Under the pieces are notes generated by a model. The model was given only the letters and a program-made list of their open reading frames with translations, made no database searches and was not told the DNA's origin. This document shows, in pieces, positions 24,012 to 32,925 of a stretch of DNA of 64,000 nt; position 1 is the first letter of the stretch, and the number at the start of each line of letters is the position of its first letter. The position numbers were made by a program, and so were the translations under genes. This stretch comes from Euzebya rosea (lineage in GTDB: Bacteria; Actinomycetota; Nitriliruptoria; Euzebyales; Euzebyaceae): NCBI RefSeq assembly GCF_003073135.1, contig NZ_PGDQ01000019.1, positions 1 to 64,000 on the forward strand, written 5' to 3'.

Positions 24012-27000
24012 TTGCAGAACCTCGTGTCCTTCACGGCGAGCCGGCTCGCCGTCCTGCTCCTGCTCGTGGCCAGCGTGCTGGCGTCCCCGTCGTCGGTGGC
24101 GGCCCAGGAACGCCAGCGCAGCGAGATCATCGTCCTCGGCGGCCCTGCCGCCGTCTCGGAGGAATCCGTCGAGTCGCTGCGCGACCTGGCCGACGACCTG
24201 ACGGTCGTCGCCGGTGCGGACCGGTACGAAACGGCGGTTGCCATCGCGGCCGGGGCCTACCCTGACGGCGCAGACGTGGTGTTCGTCGCCACCGGCGAGG
24301 ACTTCGCCGACGCCCTGGCCATCGGCCCCCACGCCGCGCGCAGCGGCGGACCGATCCTGCTGACCCGGCCCGGCGACCTGCCCACCTCCACCGAGGCAGA
24401 GGTCCGTCGACTCTCCCCCGAACGGATCGTCGTCGTCGGCGGGCCATCCGCGGTCGGACCGCAGGTCGAGGCGTCCCTGGCCACGATCGCGCCGGTCGTG
24501 CGGATCGCTGGTGACTCCCGCCTCACCACCGCGGTGGCCGTCTCCGCGGTCTCCCATCCCGACGGGACGGACGAGGTCGCCATCGCCCGGGCCGACGACT
24601 TCGCCGACGCCCTGGTGGCCGGGCCGCTGATGGCCGAGCGCAACGGGCCGATCCTGCTGACCGGCACCGACGAGCTGTCGGAGGTCACCCGTGCCGAGCT
24701 GCTGCGGCTCGACCCCACACGCATCACCATCCTGGGTGGGACCGCTGCGGTCGGCGCGGAGGTCGAAGCCGCGGTGGCCGACCTGGCCCCGACCGTCGAG
24801 CGGATCGCCGGGGAGAACCGGTTCGAGACCGCCCTCCAGATCGGGCTGGCCCTGTTCGGGGAGCACGGCGCCCAGCGTGTGTACGTCGTCAGCGGCGAGT
24901 CGTTCGCCGACGCCCTCGCCGGCGCCGCCATCGCCGTTCGCCCCGACTCGGGCGGCTTCGCCCAGACTGTCGGCGGGCTCCCTGGCCCCCTGGTTCCCGT
25001 GGGTCCGCCCATCAGTCTGGGCATCATCGCCCAGCTGCTCATCGAGGCGGACCTCGTGTTCGAACCCCCGACCGTGGCCGACATCACGGTGACCACCGAC
25101 AAGGACACCCCGGTCGACATCACCCTCGACGGCACACCCAACCCCAGCGTCGACCTGCCGCTCACCTACGCCATCGATGACCTGCCGTCCGACGCCGACG
25201 TGACCCTCGATGGGGACATCGTCACCTTCGACCCGCTGGGTGCGCCGGGTGCCCGCACGTTCACCTACACCGCGTCGCAGGGCGACGAGACCTCCGAGCC
25301 GGCCACGGTCACCGTCGAGGTCACCGACCTGCCGGACACGCCCGGCAACCGTGCCCCCACCGCCACCGACCTCGCCGTGACCACCGACGAGGACGTCCCC
25401 GTCGTCATCACGATGACCGGCACCGACCCCGACGGCGACCCGCTGACGTTCACCGCAGGCGCCGCCACGTCGGGCACGGTCGTGCCCGGCCCCGGACCCG
25501 ACGAGGTCACCTACACCCCGGACCCGGACACCAACGGGCCCGACAGCTTCACCTACACCGCGTCCGACGGCAGCCGTGACAGCGCGCCGGCCACCGTCGA
25601 CATCACCGTCACCCCGGTGCCCGACGCCCCCGTGGCCATCGACGGGTCGGGGACGACCGACGAGGACGTCGACCTGGTCGCCAGCGTCTCCGGGACCGAC
25701 GCCGACGGCGACGTGCTCGCCTTCGCCGTCGACACCGCGCCCACCGCGGGATCGTTGACCGCCTTCGACACCGCCACGGGCGCGTTCACCTACACCCCGA
25801 CGCCCAACGCCAACGGCACGGACAGCTTCACCTTCACCGTCGACGACGGCAGCGGACCGACGGCACCGGGCACCTTCGACATCACCGTCACCCCCGTCGA
25901 CGACCCGCCGGTGGCCAACCCGGACACCATCACCACCAACGAGGACACCCCGGCGGGCGGCACCGTGACCGCTACCTCCGTCGACGGGGGCACGATCACC
26001 TACGCGCTCGACACCGACGCCACGAACGGCACCGCGACCGTGGCAGCCGGCGGCGCCTACACCTACACGCCGGACCCCGACTACAACGGGCCCGACAGCT
26101 TCACCTTCAGCGCCACCGAGGACGGGTTGGCCTCCACAGCCACCGTGTCGATCACCGTCGACCCGGTCGCGGACGCGCCCACCGCGGACGACCAGACCCT
26201 CAGCACCGACGAGGACGTTCCGGTCAACGGCACGCTGACCGGTGACGACGCCGATGGCGACGCGATCACCTTCGCCGTCGACCCGGCGGACCCACGGGTC
26301 ACCGGCCTCGACGTCAACACCGGTGACTTCACCTTCACCCCCGACGCCAACACCAACGGGTCGCAGAGCTTCACGTTCCGCACCAACGACGGTGCGCTCG
26401 ACTCGCCGCTCGCCACGGTGACGATCGACGTGGCCCCCCTCCAGGACGCACCCACGGCCACCGCCCGCACGGCAGGGGTGGACGAGGACGACTCCGTCGT
26501 GATCGCCCTGGCCGGGACCGACGCCGACGGTGACCCGCTCGTCTTCGCGATCGACACGGATCCGACCGACGGCACCGTGACCGCGCCCGTGTCGACCGGG
26601 GTCACGTCGGCAGAGGTCACCTACACCCCGAACGCCGACTTCAACGGACCGGACAGCTTCACGTTCACCGTGGACGACGGCACCGACACGTCGGCGCCGG
26701 CAACCGTGGACATCACCGTGTCCAACGTCAACGACCCGCCCACCGTCGACGACGCCAGCGCGACGACCGACGAGGACGTCGCGGTGACCGTCAACCTCGT
26801 GGGTGACGACATCGACGGGGATGCGCTGACCTTCACGGTCGTGTCCGGTCCCACCAACGGCACCGTCGGCGCGATCACGCCGACGGGCAACGAGACCGCA
26901 ACGGTGACCTACACGCCCAACGGCGACTACAACGGCTCCGACTCCTTCACGGTCAGGGCCAACGACGGCGCGCTCGACTCCAGCAGCAACGCCACGGTCA

Positions 27001-30000
27001 CCATCACCGTCGACGCGGTCGACGACCCGCCGACCGCGACGGCCGGCAGCGAGAACGTCGACGAGGACGACTCGGTGCTCATCACCCTGGCGGGCACCGA
27101 CGTCGACACGGCCGACCTGGCCTTCGCGCTGGGGACCGGACCGACGAACGGGACGCTCGGCGCCATCAGCGGCAGCGGGGTCGGCCAGTCCGCGACGGTG
27201 ACCTACACGCCGAACGCGAACTACAACGGATCGGACAGCTTCACGTTCACCGTCTCCGACGGGACCACGACGTCGGCCGCCGCCACCGTGTCCATCACGG
27301 TCGACCCGGTCGACGACGCGCCGGCCGCGACCGCCGGCAACGCGACCGTCGACGAGGACGACTCGGTGCTGATCACCCTGGAGGGCACGGACCCCGACGG
27401 CGGGAACCTGACGTTCACGATCGGGACGGGGCCGAGCAACGGCGGGTTGGGCGCCATCGGTGGCAACGGGGCCGGCCAGTCCGCAACGGTGACGTACACG
27501 CCGAACGCGAACCACAGCGGGTCCGACAGCTTCACGTTCACCGTCTCCGACGGGACCACCACGTCGGCTCCTGCAACCGTCTCCATCACCGTCACCCCGA
27601 TCAACGACCCCCCGGTCGCGGCCGACGACGACTACGACGCGTTCGGCAACACCGAGCTCATCGTGGTCACCGACCTCGCCGATGCCACCCCCGCGCTGCG
27701 TGGGCCGGGCGTCCGCATCCAGGGGACCCTGCTCGACGGGGACACCGACGTCGACGGCGACACGCTCTCGGCGGTTGCCGCGACCGGGCAGGCAACGACC
27801 CAGGGCGGCAGCGTCGACATCCAGGCCGACGGCACGTTCGTCTACACGCCTGCCGTCGGGTCGACCACCACCGACACGTTCACCTACACGGTCACCGACG
27901 GCACCGTGGACGATTCGGGCCTCGCGACCATCACGCTCTCGGAGCTGATCTGGTACGTCGACGCCGACGCGGCCGCCGGTGGCGACGGGCGGTCCCACAC
28001 CCCGCTCGACACGATGCCCAGCACCGTCGGCGCGGCGGGCGACATCGTGTACGTGGGCGAGTCGGCGACCGCGGTCGGTGGAGCCGGTACGACCCTGCAG
28101 GCCGACCAGCAGCTGATCGGCGCCGGGGTCGCCCTCCAGGTCGGGCTTCCCTCGACCGAGCTCGCCCCGGCCTCGACCGCGCCGGTCATCACGAGCACCG
28201 CCGATGGCGTCACGCTGGGCGTCAACAACACCGTTCGTGGGATCGACATCGGCACGACGAGCGGCATCGGCCTCGTCGGCAACAGCGGCTTCGGGACCCT
28301 GTCGATGTCGGATGTCGTGATCAGCGGGACGGGGAGGGCCATCTCCCTGATCGGCGGCACGATGGGCGCCCCGCCAGCGGGGACCCGACACATCGACTCG
28401 GTGGACGTCGTCCTGGCAGGAGGAGCTGATCGCGCCATCCACACCAACCAGCTCAGCGGGGCTCTCCTGCTCGGGACGGTCGACGTGACGGGCACCGGCC
28501 ACGGCCTCCGCCTCATCGACACGGGCGGCGTCAGCATCGACAGCCTCGACGTCGACGTCACCGGGATCGCGCTGCAGGCCCAGGACCTGACCACCCTTGC
28601 CATCCTCAACGGCACGGTCGAACAGGAACGGCTGCACAGCAGCGCCGACGCGGCCCTCGACCTGGACAACATCCGCCTCCTGTCGTTGACCACCGACAGC
28701 GTGTCGAGCAACTCCTCGGGTACGGGGGTATCCGTGTCCTCGACTGCAGGGGCGCTGACCGTGGAGGGCCCCACGACCGTCGACTCCGTCGCCACGACGG
28801 CGATCGACATCGACAGCGGACCATCCGTGACGTTCGGCGGCCTCGTCCAGGCAGCAGGCAGTAGCGGTCTCCAGCTGACCGGTGGAACGACCACCCTGAG
28901 CGCCATGGGTGGCCTTCAGGTGAGCGGCACGACCGGCATCGGCCTCGAGGTCGGGTCCGGCACGACGATCAACGTGTCCGGGCCGGGGTCCACCGCGTCC
29001 TCCACCAGCAACACGGCGGTCGACATCACCGGAACGATCGGTGGAAGCGGCGTCACCTTCGACAGCGTCACGGCCGGGGGTGGCACCCACGGCATCGTGT
29101 TGTCGAACACCGGCGCGGGGGCGTTCACCGTCACCGGTACGGGTGGCCCCGACAGCGGCGGCACGATCTCCTCCACGACAGGGGAGGGGGTGCTCCTGAC
29201 CAACACGGGTGGCCCCATCAGCTTCACCGACATCCGGATCACCGGCACCGGCAACCACGGAATACGCGGTACCAGCCAGACCGGCGGGTTCACCGGTAAC
29301 CGGCTGACCCTGACCACCATCGGCAACGCCGACGACGAGCGCGGCATCTGGTTGACCAACCCAGGCACGGTCACCATCACCGACCCGTCCCTCACCACGA
29401 TCGCCGACACCGCGATCGAGATCGACCGGACCACTGCGTCGACGGGAGACGTGACAATCACCGCCACGACCCCCGGACCGCACATCGACACCACCGCCAA
29501 CTCCGGCGCAGGCGTGGAGATCACGGCGATCGGTGCTGGAGCAGTCGTTCCGGGTGGGTCCATCGACGGGATCGACATGACCGGCATCGACGGCCCCGCG
29601 ATCCGGCTGCTCGCCGGCGACACGTTCGGTTCGGCGGCTGGAGCCATCGGCACCCAGGGCACGGCCGGCACCGACTCGACCGGATCGTTCAGGATCTCCG
29701 ACGTCGCCGTCGGCACGGTGGCGCCGTTCGTCGCGGGTGCCGGAGGTGGCGGCATCCAGATCCGCGGCGCCGGCAACGGCACCATGGACGTCGACATCAG
29801 CGACGCCGACATCGTCACCGACAACGCGTTCATGGCCAGCGCCGTCTCGGCTGACGAAGCCGATGTCGTGGTCGAGATCGCCGGCAGCACCCTCGCCATG
29901 GACAACCCCGCGTTCAACGCGGTCGGCGTCGGGGCCGCGCTGGTGGCCGACCCGGGTCAGTCCCCGGTCCTGCACACCACGATCACCAACACCGCGGTCG

Positions 30001-30539
30001 GTGTCGCCGGCCAGGTCGGGAGCGCCGGAAGCATCGGCGTCGCCATCGAGGGCAGCAACGGAACGGGTGCCATCGACGCGATCCTGTCCAGCACCACCAT
30101 CGTCAACTCCAGCAGCACCGGGGTGCTCGTCGACAGGGGCATCGGCGCCAACGTCATCCGCAGCAGCCTCGCCACCCACACGGCACAGGACGGCGTCCCG
30201 GACATCGCCCTGGATGTCCGGTCCGACATCGGTACCGGTGGCACGCTCGACCTCGCGGTCACCAACAGCACACTCACCGGCCAGCGCGCCGGCATGTTCG
30301 CCACCATCGACGACGGTGCCGCGGGATGCCTCGACATCAGCGCCAACTCCCTGACATCCACGCTGGGCTTCCCCGGCGCGGACATCGCCGTCGGAGGAAC
30401 CTCGACGCTCGAGTTCCCGGACTACGCCGGCGGGAACCCAGAGGCCTACCTGACGGGACGAAACACCCTCATCTCGGCAGCTCCGATCGTGACCGGGGCT
30501 CCCACCAACGGCGCGTGCATCCCGCCGGAGATCCGATAG
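24012..30539 (+). CDS. giant secreted repeat protein: cell-wall-binding repeats, cadherin-like repeats, beta-helix
   Basis: 2175 residues. TTG start at 24012 with GGAG 9 nt upstream. The Sec signal peptide (about 1-36, LAVLLLLVASVLASPSSVAAQ) is followed by three cell-wall-binding type 2 repeats (about 37-340: IIVLGGPAAVSEE, ADRYETAVAIA, GEDFADAL...GGPILLT). Ten tandem cadherin/Ig-like modules follow (about 353-1310), most with TTDEDVPV, DADGD, YTPN..NG.DSFTFT and ATVxITV, about 97 residues each; the acidic loops suggest calcium binding. Residues 1310-2175 look like a parallel beta-helix (GTGHGLRL, IVLSNTGAGAFTVTG). No LPXTG or C-terminal helix is present, so attachment is probably through the N-terminal repeats. 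Likely an adhesin or surface-layer protein. Confidence 0.9.
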   Translation: MQNLVSFTASRLAVLLLLVASVLASPSSVAAQERQRSEIIVLGGPAAVSEESVESLRDLADDLTVVAGADRYETAVAIAAGAYPDGADVVFVATGEDFADALAIGPHAARSGGPILLTRPGDLPTSTEAEVRRLSPERIVVVGGPSAVGPQVEASLATIAPVVRIAGDSRLTTAVAVSAVSHPDGTDEVAIARADDFADALVAGPLMAERNGPILLTGTDELSEVTRAELLRLDPTRITILGGTAAVGAEVEAAVADLAPTVERIAGENRFETALQIGLALFGEHGAQRVYVVSGESFADALAGAAIAVRPDSGGFAQTVGGLPGPLVPVGPPISLGIIAQLLIEADLVFEPPTVADITVTTDKDTPVDITLDGTPNPSVDLPLTYAIDDLPSDADVTLDGDIVTFDPLGAPGARTFTYTASQGDETSEPATVTVEVTDLPDTPGNRAPTATDLAVTTDEDVPVVITMTGTDPDGDPLTFTAGAATSGTVVPGPGPDEVTYTPDPDTNGPDSFTYTASDGSRDSAPATVDITVTPVPDAPVAIDGSGTTDEDVDLVASVSGTDADGDVLAFAVDTAPTAGSLTAFDTATGAFTYTPTPNANGTDSFTFTVDDGSGPTAPGTFDITVTPVDDPPVANPDTITTNEDTPAGGTVTATSVDGGTITYALDTDATNGTATVAAGGAYTYTPDPDYNGPDSFTFSATEDGLASTATVSITVDPVADAPTADDQTLSTDEDVPVNGTLTGDDADGDAITFAVDPADPRVTGLDVNTGDFTFTPDANTNGSQSFTFRTNDGALDSPLATVTIDVAPLQDAPTATARTAGVDEDDSVVIALAGTDADGDPLVFAIDTDPTDGTVTAPVSTGVTSAEVTYTPNADFNGPDSFTFTVDDGTDTSAPATVDITVSNVNDPPTVDDASATTDEDVAVTVNLVGDDIDGDALTFTVVSGPTNGTVGAITPTGNETATVTYTPNGDYNGSDSFTVRANDGALDSSSNATVTITVDAVDDPPTATAGSENVDEDDSVLITLAGTDVDTADLAFALGTGPTNGTLGAISGSGVGQSATVTYTPNANYNGSDSFTFTVSDGTTTSAAATVSITVDPVDDAPAATAGNATVDEDDSVLITLEGTDPDGGNLTFTIGTGPSNGGLGAIGGNGAGQSATVTYTPNANHSGSDSFTFTVSDGTTTSAPATVSITVTPINDPPVAADDDYDAFGNTELIVVTDLADATPALRGPGVRIQGTLLDGDTDVDGDTLSAVAATGQATTQGGSVDIQADGTFVYTPAVGSTTTDTFTYTVTDGTVDDSGLATITLSELIWYVDADAAAGGDGRSHTPLDTMPSTVGAAGDIVYVGESATAVGGAGTTLQADQQLIGAGVALQVGLPSTELAPASTAPVITSTADGVTLGVNNTVRGIDIGTTSGIGLVGNSGFGTLSMSDVVISGTGRAISLIGGTMGAPPAGTRHIDSVDVVLAGGADRAIHTNQLSGALLLGTVDVTGTGHGLRLIDTGGVSIDSLDVDVTGIALQAQDLTTLAILNGTVEQERLHSSADAALDLDNIRLLSLTTDSVSSNSSGTGVSVSSTAGALTVEGPTTVDSVATTAIDIDSGPSVTFGGLVQAAGSSGLQLTGGTTTLSAMGGLQVSGTTGIGLEVGSGTTINVSGPGSTASSTSNTAVDITGTIGGSGVTFDSVTAGGGTHGIVLSNTGAGAFTVTGTGGPDSGGTISSTTGEGVLLTNTGGPISFTDIRITGTGNHGIRGTSQTGGFTGNRLTLTTIGNADDERGIWLTNPGTVTITDPSLTTIADTAIEIDRTTASTGDVTITATTPGPHIDTTANSGAGVEITAIGAGAVVPGGSIDGIDMTGIDGPAIRLLAGDTFGSAAGAIGTQGTAGTDSTGSFRISDVAVGTVAPFVAGAGGGGIQIRGAGNGTMDVDISDADIVTDNAFMASAVSADEADVVVEIAGSTLAMDNPAFNAVGVGAALVADPGQSPVLHTTITNTAVGVAGQVGSAGSIGVAIEGSNGTGAIDAILSSTTIVNSSSTGVLVDRGIGANVIRSSLATHTAQDGVPDIALDVRSDIGTGGTLDLAVTNSTLTGQRAGMFATIDDGAAGCLDISANSLTSTLGFPGADIAVGGTSTLEFPDYAGGNPEAYLTGRNTLISAAPIVTGAPTNGACIPPEIR
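27021..27602 (+). repeat. two recent 291-bp tandem copies within the surface-protein gene
   Basis: Modules 8 (27021-27311) and 9 (27312-27602) are each exactly 291 bp and nearly identical in their second halves at the DNA level (compare from 27183 and 27474). The other modules are far more diverged. This indicates a recent in-frame duplication of one 97-residue module. Confidence 0.85.
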
Positions 30540-30553
30540 GAGACGATCGCACC

Positions 30554-31054
30554 GTGTCCGAACCATTCCTCGCCGAGATCAGGATCGTCGGCTTCAACTT
30601 CGCCCCTCGTGGGTGGGCGCTCTGCGATGGCCAGATCCTGCCGATCAACCAGAACCAGTCGTTGTACTCGCTGCTCGGCACCACGTACGGCGGCGACGGA
30701 CGGACCTCGTTCGGCCTGCCCGAGCTGCGGGGTCGGGCGCCGATGCACATCGCCGGCTCCCATCCGTGGGGTCAGAAGACAGGGGAGGAGACCCACACGT
30801 TGAGTCAAGCGGAGATGCCATCCCACGGTCACGGCGCGACGGGGCGGACCTCCGATGCCACCTCCGCCGACCCGACGACCAGCAGCGCCCTCGCCCGGGC
30901 CAGCACACCCATGTACGGCGACAGCGCCACGGGCCAGCTCGCCTCGACTGCGGTGGCCAACGCCGGCAGCGGCCAGGCGCACAACAACATGCAGCCCTAC
31001 CTGGTCCTCAACTTCTGCATCGCGTTGCAGGGCCTGTTTCCGAGCCGGAACTGA
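30554..31054 (+). CDS. phage tail-collar (MdpB-like) domain protein 1
   Basis: 166 residues from the GTG at 30554, 14 bp after the surface-protein stop, with TAGGAGA upstream. The tail-collar motif NFAPRGWALCDGQILPINQNQSLYSLLGTTYGGDGRTSFGLPELRGR occupies residues 13-59, and HNNMQPYLVLNFCIAL closes the protein. This is the microcystin-dependent-protein type found in many free-living bacteria outside prophages. There is no signal peptide, so any surface role needs another export route. It is one of three consecutive paralogues that probably share a transcript with the surface protein. Confidence 0.88.
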   Translation: MSEPFLAEIRIVGFNFAPRGWALCDGQILPINQNQSLYSLLGTTYGGDGRTSFGLPELRGRAPMHIAGSHPWGQKTGEETHTLSQAEMPSHGHGATGRTSDATSADPTTSSALARASTPMYGDSATGQLASTAVANAGSGQAHNNMQPYLVLNFCIALQGLFPSRN

Positions 31055-31063
31055 GGAGCCCTC

Positions 31064-31585
31064 GTGTCCGAACCCTTCGTCGGTGAGCTGCGCATGTTCG
31101 CCGGAAACTTCGCCCCCCGGGGCTGGGCGTTCGCGGACGGCCAGCTGCTGGCCGTCTCCCAGAACGACACCCTCTTCTCGCTGTACGGCACCACCTACGG
31201 CGGGGACGGACGGACCACCTTCGGACTGCCCGACCTCCGTGGCCGCGTGCCGATCCACGCCGGCAGCGGACCGGGCCTGACCCCTCGATCGCTCGGATCG
31301 AAGAGCGGTGCCGAGACCGTCACGCTCACCACGGCCCAGCTCCCGTCCCACGCCCACGCCTGGCCGGCCACCAACAGCGCCGCCACCGAACGCGACCCCG
31401 GCGGGCACGTTCCGGCCGCGGCGGCAGGTACAGCCCGCGCCTACGGCACCACCGGAACCGCCATCACGCTCTCGCCGGACGTCGTCGAGTCCACCGGCGG
31501 CTCCAGCCCCCACACCAACATCCAGCCATTCCTGTGCGTCCACTTCATCGTGGCGCTGACCGGGATCTACCCGACCAGGAACTGA
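31064..31585 (+). CDS. phage tail-collar (MdpB-like) domain protein 2
   Basis: 173 residues, GTG start, 9 bp after paralogue 1. The collar motif NFAPRGWAFADGQLLAVSQN...TTYGGDGRTTFGLPDLRGR is near residues 11-57. A variable middle (residues 75-140) contains TVTLTTAQLPSHAHAW, and the end is PHTNIQPFLCVHFIVALTGIYPTRN. The intergenic GAGGAGCCCTC is the same before paralogues 2 and 3 and includes the SD, showing that the cassette arose by duplication. Function outside phages is unknown. Confidence 0.88.
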   Translation: MSEPFVGELRMFAGNFAPRGWAFADGQLLAVSQNDTLFSLYGTTYGGDGRTTFGLPDLRGRVPIHAGSGPGLTPRSLGSKSGAETVTLTTAQLPSHAHAWPATNSAATERDPGGHVPAAAAGTARAYGTTGTAITLSPDVVESTGGSSPHTNIQPFLCVHFIVALTGIYPTRN

Positions 31586-31594
31586 GGAGCCCTC

Positions 31595-32113
31595 GTGTCC
31601 GAACCCTTCCTGGCAGAGATCCGAATCTTCGCCGGCAACTTCGCCCCCCGCAGCTGGGCCCTCTGCAACGGCCAGCTGCTCCCCATCGCCCAGAACACCG
31701 CCCTGTTCAGCCTCATCGGCACCACCTACGGCGGCGATGGGCGAACCACCACCCAGCTCCCCGACCTGCAGGGACGGCTGCCCATGCACCCGGGTCGAGG
31801 CCCCGGCCTGACGGCCAGACAGCTGGGGGAGCGCGACGGGGCCGAGACCGTCACCCTCAACGCGTCCCAGGTTCCCAACCACGACCATTCCGCCACGGCG
31901 GTGGACGGGCTCGCCCGTGACAGCCGCCCCGAGGACAACCGCTTCGCGGCCGGACGCGCCATCGGACACTACGTTGACGCCACGGCAGGATCCGCCGCGG
32001 CCATGACCCCGCTGGGGTCGAGCGGGGGAGGGCAGGCGCACAACAACCTGATGCCCTCGTTGGCGCTCAGCTACATCATCGCGCTCGTCGGGCTGTACCC
32101 CTCGCGCTCGTGA
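31595..32113 (+). CDS. phage tail-collar (MdpB-like) domain protein 3
   Basis: 172 residues, GTG start, 9 bp after paralogue 2. The motif NFAPRSWALCNGQLLPIAQNTALFSLIGTTYGGDGRTTTQLPDLQGR differs from its neighbours mainly by Gly to Ser (PRSW) and Thr-Gln for Gly-Leu. The C-terminus HNNLMPSLALSYIIALVGLYPSRS is typical. Its stop overlaps the GNAT start by 4 bp, tying the acetyltransferase to this cassette. The middle region (75-135) is unlike paralogues 1 and 2, consistent with diversified tips on a shared scaffold. Confidence 0.88.
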   Translation: MSEPFLAEIRIFAGNFAPRSWALCNGQLLPIAQNTALFSLIGTTYGGDGRTTTQLPDLQGRLPMHPGRGPGLTARQLGERDGAETVTLNASQVPNHDHSATAVDGLARDSRPEDNRFAAGRAIGHYVDATAGSAAAMTPLGSSGGGQAHNNLMPSLALSYIIALVGLYPSRS

Positions 32114-32613
32114 ACCGGCCTCGTCCGACAACTGCGGTGGACACCCCGCCGACCCTGCACCCGGCGTCAGCCGAGGACCGTCCGTTCCTCCTGGCGTTGT
32201 TCCGTAGCGTGCGGGGCGACAGGTTCGCCCTGCTCGACATGGCCGACGGCGATCGCGATGCCCTCGTCGAGCAGCAGTTCGTGGCGCAGGGCCGGGACTA
32301 CCGCAGCCGGTTCCCCGGCTCCGACCACCTGATCGTGCGGCTCGGCACGCAGCCCGTGGGGCGGCTCTGGGTCGATCGTCGGCCGGAGGAGATCAGGTTG
32401 CTCGACATCGCCGTGCTTCCCACTCACAGAAACCTCGGGATCGGGACCACGCTGCTGCGGGGCCTCCAGGCCGAGAGTCGCCGGACTGGTGTGCCACTCG
32501 GCCATGCAGTGGACAACGACAACGACGCCGGCCTCCGCTTCTACGCCCGCCTGGGATTCGAGGTCGCCGGTCCCCTGGGGCACAGCCACGTGTTGATGCG
32601 CTGGCACCCGTGA
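32110..32613 (+). CDS. GNAT-family N-acetyltransferase
   Basis: 167 residues, GTG start overlapping the third collar gene (GTGA). GNAT features: LLDIAVLPTHRNLGIGTTLLRGLQAES is the acetyl-CoA binding motif A (RNLGIG, near 100-110), then NDNDAGLRFYARLGFEVAG is motif B. GNAT genes often accompany triple tail-collar cassettes, and the substrate, protein or small molecule, is unknown. The stop lies 3 bp from the stop of the convergent DUF6916 gene. Confidence 0.87.
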   Translation: MNRPRPTTAVDTPPTLHPASAEDRPFLLALFRSVRGDRFALLDMADGDRDALVEQQFVAQGRDYRSRFPGSDHLIVRLGTQPVGRLWVDRRPEEIRLLDIAVLPTHRNLGIGTTLLRGLQAESRRTGVPLGHAVDNDNDAGLRFYARLGFEVAGPLGHSHVLMRWHP

Positions 32614-32616
32614 CGG

Positions 32617-32925
32617 TCAGGCAGGCAGGCGGGTGAACACGGCCTCGAAACGCGGTCGCCCGTCGGCGCCCGGTCCGATCGGGACCAGGAACAGCGGCAG
32701 GTCCAGGACGTCGTCCCCCAGGGTCACCATCGACTGTGGCAGGTCGAGGCCAGCGGGACCCGCGAACAGGACGGAGAAGGCCGATCCCGACGCCCCGTCG
32801 GGTCCGACCGTCCGCTCGACAGCCTCCAGCACCTCGAGCTCCAGTCCCTCCACCTCGGCCACCGACACCTGCTGGCCGGTCCGTTCGGCGAACGTGGCGA
32901 GTGTGACCTCGCTCGGGTCCGTCAC
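32617..32925 (-). CDS. DUF6916-like small protein
   Basis: 102 residues from the GTG at 32925, whose GTGA overlaps the stop of the upstream binding-protein gene. The sequence (LATFAERTGQQVSV, FSVLFAGPAG, LPLFLVPIGPGADGRPRFEAVFTRL) matches my memory of the DUF6916 family, short beta-rich proteins typically found beside tail-collar cassettes. No signal peptide is present. Its placement opposite the collar genes supports the assignment; the function is unknown. Confidence 0.72.
   Translation of the reverse strand: MTDPSEVTLATFAERTGQQVSVAEVEGLELEVLEAVERTVGPDGASGSAFSVLFAGPAGLDLPQSMVTLGDDVLDLPLFLVPIGPGADGRPRFEAVFTRLPA

Noticed and set aside
23880-30566. A 2228-residue frame antisense to the surface-protein gene
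   Set aside because: Its composition is Gly/Val/Asp/Arg filler with no domain, and it mirrors a well-supported secreted protein; high GC makes antisense frames open.
30554-32113. Collar genes as a prophage remnant
   Set aside because: No integrase, capsid, portal, tail tube or lysis gene is nearby, and triple collar cassettes occur widely outside phages.
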